Origin: BJGN01 sp041159865
GTDB taxonomy: Bacteria; Bacteroidota; Bacteroidia; Chitinophagales; Saprospiraceae
Direction: 5' to 3'
Assembly (NCBI GenBank): GCA_041159865.1
Contig: JBEAXK010000121.1
Coordinates: 14,982-78,981 of the forward strand
DNA length: 64,000 nt
Shown here piece after piece: positions 1 to 7,695 of this stretch. The position numbers and the translations under genes are program-made. The first letter of the stretch is position 1, and each line of letters begins with the position of its first letter. The notes under the pieces were generated by a model that saw only the letters and a list, made by a program, of their open reading frames with translations, was not told where the DNA came from and searched no databases.

Positions 1-2489
1 TCAACTGGTTTATCGGGGAAATAAAAGGTTTTATTACTTAATACATCAATGGAGACCTCGGGTGCAATATTACCTGCATAAACAGATATAAGTCCGCTTT
101 TTGCTGATAAATTTCCTGTGTCACTTACCTTTACCTGAACATCATAATCTCCAATTTCTTTGAAAGTATAGGTTAAAGTAGGGACTTTTGTTTCAATGGT
201 TTGTCCATTACCTAAGTCCCAGGAATAGGTTAAAGCATCGTTTTCAGGATCACTTGAAGTAACGGAAAAAGTAGCAACAAAAGGTAATGCGCCAGATGTT
301 TTGTCCACTTTTATATTTTTTACCACAGGAGATCTGTTGCCTGCGTTATAATCGATTCTTGATAATGCGGCATCCATATTTTTTGCAAACCAGCCATTAC
401 CATATTCTAGCGCATAAAACCGTCCATCTGGACCAATTTCTAAATCAATGAGTGCATTAAATTTAGTAGATCCCATAAATGGCTCCATTTTATCGAAATC
501 ACCATTTGGAAGCATTGTTACAGCTTTGATCCAACCTCTGATCCATTCGTAAGGAAAAAATTTACCATCATAATAAGATGGATACCTTGTGGCTTCAGGG
601 TACATATCACTGTAATATACAGGTCCAGCCATTGCATTTCTACCCCCTGTACCAACGGATGGAAAATCAGGTGAAGCTTCATATGGATACCATATGAAGG
701 CAGGTTGTGCTGGGGGTAATTCTCTGATACCCGTGTTATTTCTAGAGTTATTTACTGGTTTTTTAGGATCAAAGGTTATTCCTGTTTCTCCAGTAATAAA
801 ATTATATTCTGCATAAGCATAGTTGTTTCCAACGAAATAGGGCCAACCAAAATTACCTGCTTTTCTGGCTTGATTTACTTCGTCATAACCTCTTGGACCC
901 CTGGTTTTTAAACTATCGACATTGGAGTCTGGTCCCACTTCTCCCCAATATAAATATCCATTTTTTTGATCGATAGAAATTCTGTATGGATTTCTATTCC
1001 CCTGAACATATATTTCAGGTCTGGTCTTTGGCGTACCTACCGGATAAAGATTTCCTTCAGGAATATCGTAAGTTCCATCTGCATTTACTTTAATACGTAA
1101 AATTTTCCCTCTTAAATCATTACTGTTTCCAGAGGCTCTTCTGGCATCGTATTGTTCAAAACCTGGTCTGTCATCTAAAGGAGCAAACCCGCGTAAAACC
1201 AGTTTTTCGTTAGGTTGATTAAACGGAGTGGAATTATCACCTGTGGAAAGGTACAATAATCCATTTTTATCGAAGGCGATAGAACCTCCGGTGTGGCAAC
1301 AAATATTTCGTTGAGAGTTAACTTCCAAAATAATTTTCTCAGACCCCATATCCCATTTATCGTTTTTAAACGTAAACCTGGATAGCCTGTTTACAGATTT
1401 TTCACCTGAAGGGGCATAATAAACATAAACATATCCATTGGATGCATAATCAGGATCTTTTTGAATACCCATTAATCCTTCTTCTGCATTCACGCCAGGG
1501 GTCTCGGTTTTCCAATAAACATCTAATTTAACAATCTCATTGGCTACATCACTTCCATTTTTATATAATAAAATTTCGCCCCTTCTTTGTGAAATAAGAA
1601 TATCAAAATTGGGGAGAATAGTCATTTCAGTTGGTTCTGTAAACCCACCATTTACCAATAATTTTTTCTCGAATCTATTCTCTTCTGGAACTCTTTTTGT
1701 TTTTGCTTTGCCATAATTTAATGGCTTATTATCGCCAATAGCATATTTAATTCCACCTAATAAGTGGTTTAGAAACAACTCCTCGCTAAAAGATTCTTTC
1801 GTATGACCTCCTGCTGTATAAAAAGCCCTACCACCGTCAAATTCATGAAACCATGCAATCGGGTGATTACCCATTTTGAAACCACCCTGGTAGCTACTTT
1901 CATCTAATTTCATTAAGATATTAAGATTGGGATATAATTTTTTGTAGCTATACCATTCATCTGTTCTTTCCCAGATATCAGGAAGATTATTCGTTGAAAT
2001 ATGTGTTTTATCAGTTACCTGAACTTTCCCTTTTTGTACATTGGGATGGGGATCATTAATACCTGGGTGGTCTAAAAATTGTCCCCCTGCAAGTCTGTTA
2101 TACCAGCCCCATTCATACTCTGTGTCAGCAGCTGCGTGAACCCCAACATATCCTCCTCCAGCCTGAATGTATCTCTCGAAATCAGCTTCCTGGTAATTGT
2201 TTAGAACATCACCCGTAGTGCTTAACCAAATAACTGCATCGTATTGAGAAAGATTTTCTTCATTTATTTTGGTAGCATCATTGGTCACATCAACGGTAAA
2301 TCCATTGGCAGCTCCCAATTTCTTAATAGCAGCAATACCATCTGGAATAGATTCATGCACGAAACCTGCCGTTTTACTAAAAATTAAAACCTTAGGTGGT
2401 TCATTTTGAAACAGCATAGTAAATTGACCCATAAATAGCACACCAAGCACTAAAAAAGGAGTTTTTAAGAGATAAAGTAGATTCATCAT
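1..2489 (-). CDS. Secreted ThuA / glucose-sorbosone dehydrogenase / PKD protein, C-terminus cut by window edge
   Basis: About 829 residues are visible before the left edge and no stop is reached. The start is an ATG-ATG pair followed by a hydrophobic leader, so export is expected. Residues about 30-250 form a ThuA domain (trehalose-utilisation type, class I glutamine-amidotransferase-like fold; begins PPKVLIFSKTAGFVHES). Residues about 280-700 resemble the PQQ-type glucose/sorbosone dehydrogenase propeller, with TEPTEMTILPN, the CCHTGGSIAF segment carrying the expected active-site His, and RNPYRISID. Residues about 720-800 are a PKD domain (DPENDALTYSWDLGNGQ). This ThuA-GSDH-PKD order is common in Bacteroidota; the substrate is unknown. 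A cytochrome or sorting domain could lie beyond the edge. The gene is divergent from 2705 and separated by 215 bases. Confidence 0.9.
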   Translation of the reverse strand, partial: MMNLLYLLKTPFLVLGVLFMGQFTMLFQNEPPKVLIFSKTAGFVHESIPDGIAAIKKLGAANGFTVDVTNDATKINEENLSQYDAVIWLSTTGDVLNNYQEADFERYIQAGGGYVGVHAAADTEYEWGWYNRLAGGQFLDHPGINDPHPNVQKGKVQVTDKTHISTNNLPDIWERTDEWYSYKKLYPNLNILMKLDESSYQGGFKMGNHPIAWFHEFDGGRAFYTAGGHTKESFSEELFLNHLLGGIKYAIGDNKPLNYGKAKTKRVPEENRFEKKLLVNGGFTEPTEMTILPNFDILISQRRGEILLYKNGSDVANEIVKLDVYWKTETPGVNAEEGLMGIQKDPDYASNGYVYVYYAPSGEKSVNRLSRFTFKNDKWDMGSEKIILEVNSQRNICCHTGGSIAFDKNGLLYLSTGDNSTPFNQPNEKLVLRGFAPLDDRPGFEQYDARRASGNSNDLRGKILRIKVNADGTYDIPEGNLYPVGTPKTRPEIYVQGNRNPYRISIDQKNGYLYWGEVGPDSNVDSLKTRGPRGYDEVNQARKAGNFGWPYFVGNNYAYAEYNFITGETGITFDPKKPVNNSRNNTGIRELPPAQPAFIWYPYEASPDFPSVGTGGRNAMAGPVYYSDMYPEATRYPSYYDGKFFPYEWIRGWIKAVTMLPNGDFDKMEPFMGSTKFNALIDLEIGPDGRFYALEYGNGWFAKNMDAALSRIDYNAGNRSPVVKNIKVDKTSGALPFVATFSVTSSDPENDALTYSWDLGNGQTIETKVPTLTYTFKEIGDYDVQVKVSDTGNLSAKSGLISVYAGNIAPEVSIDVLSNKTFYFPDKPV

Positions 2490-2704
2490 TTGAAAATTCA
2501 ATGTTTACAGGGTTTAATGGGCCTAAAGTAAGCATAATTTTTAAAAAATATTAGATTCTTTCCATTAAATACATTTGTTCAAAGTTTATGTGTTTATTAG
2601 CATACTTTAAAAATTAGATGTCCTATTAGATTTTAAAAAAGTGATTTAAACCTTATTTTTACCTTTTAATCGTACTTTTAATTTTTAGTATAATTTATAA
2701 TAAA

Positions 2705-3757
2705 GTGATAACACATAGAGAAAAGGCCATTATTTTAACACTGAATACTTTTGATAAGCTTGATGCCAAGACTGCTCACGGCTTGATACGAGGAACCCAA
2801 AGGTTCGAAATATTGGCGGTAGTGGATAGTAAGAATTATGGAGTAGATGCTGGGGAAAAGTTAGATGGTATCCCGAGAAATATTCCAATATTAGCTTCTG
2901 TTCATGAGGCTGTTCATTCATTTCCTGATGCTTCAGTAGCCATAATAGGTATTGCTACTCATGGCGGGGTCATCCCTATTGATTTAGAAATAATTTTAAT
3001 TGAATGTTTGAAAAATGGATTGTCTTTAGTGAATGGGTTACATGAGTTTTTGTCAGAAAAACCTCATTTTGTCGATCTTGCAACACAACATAATGCCTAT
3101 TTAAAAGATGTTAGAAAACCAAAAAGCAGAAAGGATTTAAGCTTTTGGACAGGTCGGGTTAATCAGGTTTCCTGTCCCGTTATTGCAGTTATTGGAACGG
3201 ATTGTGCCGTTGGCAAAAGAACAACAGCCCGACTTTTAACAGAGGCATTAAAAAATAATGGAAAGAAAGCCGAAATGATTTATACAGGTCAAACAGGCTG
3301 GTTGCAAGGTGGGAAATATGGTTTTATTTTTGACTCTACCCTTAATGATTTTGTTTCAGGTGAACTTGAAGACGCTATCTTTAATTGTTTTAAAAATGAA
3401 AATCCTGATTTTATACTTTTAGAGGGTCAATCTGCTTTGAGAAATCCAAGTGGACCATGTGGTGCTGAGTTTTTTGTTAGTGGGAAAGCAAAGTATGCTA
3501 TTCTTGTTCATGCACCTAAAAGATTTTATTATGATGATGATCCAACATGGGGTGAAATTCATTCGCTGGCCTCTGAAATTATGCTCATAAAAGCATATGG
3601 GGCGACAGTAATTGGAATCGCTCTCAATACTCAGGATTGTACATCAGAAGAAGCTGTTTTTTTTAAAAATCAATATTTTGCTCAATTTAATATTCCAGTT
3701 ATTCTTCCTTTAGAGGAAGGTTTTGATCGTTTTTTACCTGTCTTATTCAATCTTTAA
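2705..3757 (+). CDS. DUF1611 family P-loop protein (DgcN-like)
   Basis: A 350-residue protein matching the DUF1611 family: an N-terminal Rossmann-like part (residues 1-140, with TAHGLIRG near 23-30) and a C-terminal P-loop part with a Walker A-like GTDCAVGKRTT at 164-174. Some members, called DgcN, act with an enolase-superfamily partner DgcA in D-glutamate conversion; many Bacteroidota homologues sit beside a dipeptide epimerase. No such partner is visible here, so substrate assignment stays open. The start is GTG, because no in-frame ATG lies near the family N-terminus. The next gene, an EVE-domain protein, begins 10 bases after the stop, so the two are probably co-transcribed. Confidence 0.85.
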   Translation: MITHREKAIILTLNTFDKLDAKTAHGLIRGTQRFEILAVVDSKNYGVDAGEKLDGIPRNIPILASVHEAVHSFPDASVAIIGIATHGGVIPIDLEIILIECLKNGLSLVNGLHEFLSEKPHFVDLATQHNAYLKDVRKPKSRKDLSFWTGRVNQVSCPVIAVIGTDCAVGKRTTARLLTEALKNNGKKAEMIYTGQTGWLQGGKYGFIFDSTLNDFVSGELEDAIFNCFKNENPDFILLEGQSALRNPSGPCGAEFFVSGKAKYAILVHAPKRFYYDDDPTWGEIHSLASEIMLIKAYGATVIGIALNTQDCTSEEAVFFKNQYFAQFNIPVILPLEEGFDRFLPVLFNL

Positions 3758-3767
3758 TTTGTTATCA

Positions 3768-4181
3768 ATGTCTTTTTGGCTAATAAAATCTGAACCTTTT
3801 GTTTTTAGTTTCTCAGATTTAATTCGAGATGGATTTTCTATGTGGGATGGCGTCCGTAATTACGGTGCACGTAATTTCTTGCGTGCTATGGTGAAAGATG
3901 ATTTACTTTTATTTTATCATAGTAATGAAGGATTAGAAATTGTAGGAATTGCTAAAGTTTTACATACAGCATACCCTGATCCTACAGCTGAAAAAGGCGA
4001 TTGGTCTGCTATAGACATAGTTCCAGTAAAACCTTTTAATAGATTTGTTACTTTAAAGGAAATAAAACAACACCCTGAACTACAAGATATTGGCTTGATA
4101 AAGCAAAGCAGATTGAGTGTGATGCCCCTTACTGAGGATCAATTCCACATTCTATTGAATCTTGGTGAAACCAGACTTTAA
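3768..4181 (+). CDS. EVE domain-containing protein
   Basis: A 137-residue single-domain protein. The N-terminus MSFWLIKSEP and the following WDGVRNYGARNFLRAM are hallmarks of the EVE domain, a PUA-like fold that reads modified bases in DNA or RNA. KDDLLLFYHSN and the basic C-terminal half also fit. The ATG at 3768 is chosen because it places WLIKSEP at the usual start; an upstream in-frame start would overlap the preceding gene by 35 bases. It follows the DUF1611 gene closely and is convergent with ilvA (3-base gap). Stand-alone EVE proteins of this length are widespread and their cellular role is poorly defined. Confidence 0.88.
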   Translation: MSFWLIKSEPFVFSFSDLIRDGFSMWDGVRNYGARNFLRAMVKDDLLLFYHSNEGLEIVGIAKVLHTAYPDPTAEKGDWSAIDIVPVKPFNRFVTLKEIKQHPELQDIGLIKQSRLSVMPLTEDQFHILLNLGETRL

Positions 4182-4184
4182 TAT

Positions 4185-5441
4185 TTAAATGAGTAAATCG
4201 TATAACATTTTACTTTCATTCATGGATTGGAATTGAAGGCCATTTTCGGTCATCCTTTGTAAAAGAGATTCGTAATCTTCCTTGCATTTGACCTGAATGC
4301 CCACTAAGGCTGGTCCTAATTCTCGATTATTTTTCTTCGTATATTCGAAATGGGTAATATCGTCATTTGGACCCAAAACATGATTCAGAAATTCTCTTAA
4401 GGCGCCAGCACGTTGTGGAAACCGTATAACAAAATAATGTTTCAATCCATTGTATAGAAGGGCACGTTCCCTGATTTCTTCAGTTCTTGTGATATCATTA
4501 TTGCTTCCGCTAACAATACAAACAACCGTTTTTCCCTTTATTTCTTCTTTTAAATCGTCTAAAGCAGCAATAGAAAGGGTGCCTGCTGGTTCTACAACAA
4601 ATCCTTCGTCATTATATAACTGAAGTAAAGTATGGCAGACTTTTCCTTCATCAACTAAAATAACCTTAGAAATGGTATTTTTTATGATGGGAAAATTTAT
4701 TTCACCTACTTTTTTTACTGCAGCACCATCTACAAAATTATCAATATGGGATAAGGTGATTACTTTATCCTGTATAAGAGATTCATACATTGCAGGTGCA
4801 CCAGCTGGTTCAACCCCAATGATTTTTGTTTTGGGACTTAAGGCCTTAAAAACAATGCCACAACCAGCTATTAATCCACCACCCCCAATAGGTGCGATGA
4901 GATAATCTATTTCATGAGGGTATTGGTTAATTATTTCTAAGGCGACGGTTCCTTGACCTTCTATAATTTTAAGATCATTAAAGGGATGAATAAAAGCTTT
5001 TCCAGTTGCCTCGGAATAGGCTATTGCCTCCTGAAAAGCATCATCAAAAGTATCACCTACTAAAACAATTTCTATCCAGTCTTTACCAAATTTCTTAACT
5101 TTTGTAACCTTTTGCTGAGGTGTAACTGAAGGCATGTAAATTTTACCGTGGACACCTAATTTTTGACAAGCGAAAGCAAACCCTTGTGCATGGTTTCCAG
5201 CACTTGCACAAACGACACCCTGATTCAAAATTTCTTTTGATAAACTGGACATTTTATTGTAAGCACCTCTGATTTTATAGGATCTGACTACTTGCAAATC
5301 CTCTCTTTTCAAAAGAATATTACATTGGTACTGCTCTGATAAATTAGCATTTAACTGAAGTGCGGTTATATCTGCAACTCCCGATAGTCTTTTTGCTGCT
5401 TCTACAATATTGTCAAGACTGATATTCGCTGTTTCGACCAT
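4185..5441 (-). CDS. ilvA: Threonine ammonia-lyase (threonine dehydratase)
   Basis: This PLP enzyme converts L-threonine to 2-oxobutanoate and ammonia, the first committed step to isoleucine. In 418 residues it has the PLP lysine motif SYKIRGAYN (Lys56), the substrate loop ASAGNHAQG (79-87), and the phosphate-binding glycine loop IGGGGLIAG (185-193). Residues about 335-418 form an ACT-like regulatory domain beginning HYFVIRFPQRAGALREF, so isoleucine feedback is likely; this is a short, single-ACT type. It lies downstream of ilvC in the same orientation, separated by a terminator-like hairpin at 5459-5499, so expression may be only partly shared. The ilvBNDE genes are not in the window. Confidence 0.95.
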   Translation of the reverse strand: MVETANISLDNIVEAAKRLSGVADITALQLNANLSEQYQCNILLKREDLQVVRSYKIRGAYNKMSSLSKEILNQGVVCASAGNHAQGFAFACQKLGVHGKIYMPSVTPQQKVTKVKKFGKDWIEIVLVGDTFDDAFQEAIAYSEATGKAFIHPFNDLKIIEGQGTVALEIINQYPHEIDYLIAPIGGGGLIAGCGIVFKALSPKTKIIGVEPAGAPAMYESLIQDKVITLSHIDNFVDGAAVKKVGEINFPIIKNTISKVILVDEGKVCHTLLQLYNDEGFVVEPAGTLSIAALDDLKEEIKGKTVVCIVSGSNNDITRTEEIRERALLYNGLKHYFVIRFPQRAGALREFLNHVLGPNDDITHFEYTKKNNRELGPALVGIQVKCKEDYESLLQRMTENGLQFQSMNESKMLYDLLI

Positions 5442-5458
5442 ATTAAAGATATATAGAT

Positions 5459-5499
5459 AAAAAAAGAGGTACTGTCGAAGACCGAAAATACCTCTTTTT
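5459..5499 (-). terminator. Intrinsic terminator between ilvC and ilvA
   Basis: A perfect 11-bp inverted repeat (AAAAAGAGGTA at 5461-5471 and TACCTCTTTTT at 5489-5499) with a 17-base loop. Read leftward, the stem is followed by a run of seven U residues, as in a Rho-independent terminator. It lies 19 bases beyond the ilvC stop and about 20 bases before the ilvA start, so it may end ilvC transcripts or give partial read-through (attenuation) into ilvA. A run of A residues on the other side makes a weak rightward function possible too. Confidence 0.75.
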
Positions 5500-5518
5500 C
5501 AATACAGTTTAGAAAAAA

Positions 5519-6571
5519 TTATTCTTTACCCGCTTCAGGACGGAGGCTTCTAACGGTTTTTCCTGCTTGCCACATTTCACTATCTCTTAATTCTTTAAGT
5601 TCAACTTCAAGTTTTGCTCTATAGTCAGGCTGGCTGTTTGAGTTTATAGAAAGTTGTGCTTCGTTACCCGTAGCAACACTCGTATATAATTCTTCAAAAA
5701 CAGGTTTTACTGCATCTCTGAATTTTTTCCACCAATCCAATGCACCTCTTTGTGCGGTAGTGCTGCAATTGGCATACATCCAGTCCATTCCATTTTCTGC
5801 AACCAGTGGCATTAAAGATTGAGTTAATTCTTCTACTGTTTCATTAAAGGCTTCTGAAGGACTATGTCCATTTTTGCGTAAAACTTCATATTGAGCAGCA
5901 AAAATACCTTGGATACAACCCATTAATGTACCTCTTTCACCAGTTAAATCGCTATAAACTTCCTTTTGAAAAGTAGTTTCAAAAAGATATCCAGATCCAA
6001 TGCCAATGCCCAAAGCAACCACTCTTTCAAAAGCTTTACCAGTTGCATCCTGGAAAATAGCATAACTTGAATTTAAACCTCGTCCTGCTAAAAATAATCT
6101 TCTTAAAGAGGTTCCACTTCCTTTTGGTGCAACTAATATAACATCTACATCAGCTGGAGGTATAATACCGGTTCTTTCTTTATAGGTAATTCCGAATCCG
6201 TGAGAGAAATAAAGAGCCTTACCCGGTGTTAATTTAGCTTTTATTTGTGGCCATGCTGCAATTTGAGCAGCATCAGATAATAAATATTGAATGATTGTGC
6301 CTTTTTCCACAGCTTCATCAATAGAGAATAATGTTTCTCCAGGTACCCAACCGTCGGCTAAAGCTTTGTCCCACGTTGGAGAAGGAAATCTTTGTCCTAC
6401 AATCACATTAAAGCCATTATCTCTCAAGTTTAGTGCCTGTCCAGGTCCTTGTACCCCATAACCTATGATCGCAATAACTTCATCTTGAAGGATATCCTGC
6501 GCTTTTTCTAAAGAGAATTCCTCCCGTGTAACTACGTTTTCTAAGGATCCTCCAAAATTTAATTGTGCCAT
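5519..6571 (-). CDS. ilvC: Ketol-acid reductoisomerase (NADP+)
   Basis: IlvC converts 2-acetolactate and 2-aceto-2-hydroxybutanoate to the dihydroxy acids of valine and isoleucine synthesis, using NAD(P)H and magnesium. The 350-residue protein has an N-terminal Rossmann domain with GYGVQG at 37-42 and QRFPSPTWDKA in the cofactor-specificity region, and a knotted helical C-terminal domain with the acidic metal-binding segment EVYSDLTGERGTLMG. The N-terminus and length match the Bacteroidota form rather than the long E. coli form. A TATATTTG box (6596-6603) lies about 25 bases upstream of the ATG. It is followed by ilvA. Confidence 0.96.
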   Translation of the reverse strand: MAQLNFGGSLENVVTREEFSLEKAQDILQDEVIAIIGYGVQGPGQALNLRDNGFNVIVGQRFPSPTWDKALADGWVPGETLFSIDEAVEKGTIIQYLLSDAAQIAAWPQIKAKLTPGKALYFSHGFGITYKERTGIIPPADVDVILVAPKGSGTSLRRLFLAGRGLNSSYAIFQDATGKAFERVVALGIGIGSGYLFETTFQKEVYSDLTGERGTLMGCIQGIFAAQYEVLRKNGHSPSEAFNETVEELTQSLMPLVAENGMDWMYANCSTTAQRGALDWWKKFRDAVKPVFEELYTSVATGNEAQLSINSNSQPDYRAKLEVELKELRDSEMWQAGKTVRSLRPEAGKE

Positions 6572-6595
6572 TTTATTCTATGTTTTGAGTGCGGA

Positions 6596-6603
6596 CAAAT
6601 ATA
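6596..6603 (-). promoter_or_regulatory. Promoter -7 box for ilvC
   Basis: Reading leftward the sequence is TATATTTG, an exact match to the Bacteroidota -7 consensus TAnnTTTG. It sits about 25 bases upstream of the ilvC ATG, which leaves a short leader. No convincing -33 element was identified. Confidence 0.55.
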
Positions 6604-6697
6604 ATCATACTTCATGTATTAGTTTTTAATTTCAATTAAACTTTGTACCTCATTTTTGCCTTTTTTACAAATTCTAAGTCTTTTTATCTCAAATAAA

Positions 6698-7555
6698 TTA
6701 AAAAGTAGGACAATGTAAGCTTCCTTTTCTCCCATTTCGTGTCGTTCCTCCTTCCAACAATCGGTATCCCAGAGTAAATTGAATTAAATAGTACCAGTCT
6801 ACTGCTGGTCCTCCTCGGGCATAAGGAATATCGGAAGGATTAGGATATAAAACAGGATTACTAATGTAGGCATTTAAAGCTAAACTTGAACCTCTTGGAT
6901 TAGCTAATAAATCATTCATTACTACGGGTGCAGATGAAACATCGTCAATATAATCGCCAAATACTCTGTTTCCAATAATTTCAGTAGTTATTGTATATTT
7001 ATTTTTAATGGTTATTGATATTCCTGCACCTGCAGGTAAACTGAAAACGAATGGTTTATAAAAATCTGGGTAACCTGCAATTCCTTGTCCTTCTGTACCT
7101 AACATTCTAAGAGGAATATTTCCATAAGTCAAATCTCTAAAGTAAGGTTCTGAAAGTTGTATCGTTGCACCCCCTGACAAAAAAGGAGAAATAATCATAC
7201 TCTCTCTGGCTATAGCTAAGTTTATAATTCTCCATTCTCCTAATAAATAAGCCTGTTTTAAATTATTATAAAAATTTAAAGCTCTTGCTAAGGGGATGCG
7301 CCTATTCAATTCGTCTCCTTTTATATTGGCTATTTGTAACGCTAATCTAAGTCCAAAATGTTTGCTAAAATTATTTTTAATGAAAATGCCTCCTGTATAT
7401 CCTAAGTCACGACTGGTATAATCAGATAATTTCCCCGATAAATCTCCGCTATATAATGTGGTACCTCCCGTTATTCCAACTTCCAATGAGGAAGACTGAC
7501 TTTTTAATACTAGAGGCACTAAAATCAAAAAAAGAAAAATGAATCTCATTTTCAA
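6698..7555 (-). CDS. Outer-membrane beta-barrel protein, DUF6089-like
   Basis: A 285-residue protein with a clear signal peptide (MKMRFIFLFLILVPLVLKSQ). The mature part begins LEVGITGGTTLYSGDLSG, followed by alternating hydrophobic strands and a HFGLRLALQIANIKGDEL segment, typical of the DUF6089 family of small Bacteroidota outer-membrane barrels. The function is unknown; homologues are often treated as porin-like structural proteins. A TACTTTTG box (7567-7574, leftward) lies directly upstream, which fits a very short leader. It stands alone between ilvC and a divergent ABC exporter. The C-terminus lacks the common terminal aromatic strand motif but ends in Phe. Confidence 0.8.
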   Translation of the reverse strand: MKMRFIFLFLILVPLVLKSQSSSLEVGITGGTTLYSGDLSGKLSDYTSRDLGYTGGIFIKNNFSKHFGLRLALQIANIKGDELNRRIPLARALNFYNNLKQAYLLGEWRIINLAIARESMIISPFLSGGATIQLSEPYFRDLTYGNIPLRMLGTEGQGIAGYPDFYKPFVFSLPAGAGISITIKNKYTITTEIIGNRVFGDYIDDVSSAPVVMNDLLANPRGSSLALNAYISNPVLYPNPSDIPYARGGPAVDWYYLIQFTLGYRLLEGGTTRNGRKGSLHCPTF

Positions 7556-7566
7556 AGTATTTAATT

Positions 7567-7574
7567 CAAAAGTA
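7567..7574 (-). promoter_or_regulatory. Promoter -7 box for the DUF6089-like gene
   Basis: Leftward TACTTTTG matches TAnnTTTG and lies 12 bases upstream of the first ATG, so the leader would be under 10 bases or the second ATG (7549) may be used. Confidence 0.4.
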
Positions 7575-7695
7575 AACGTTGATTATCAAATAATTGATAT
7601 AACTAAGTTTCAAATATAATGGGTAATATTTATTTTTTTTAATCTAAATGCCATGTTTAGGTGTTAAGGTTGCTTTGAGAAAGTAAAAAATTGTT

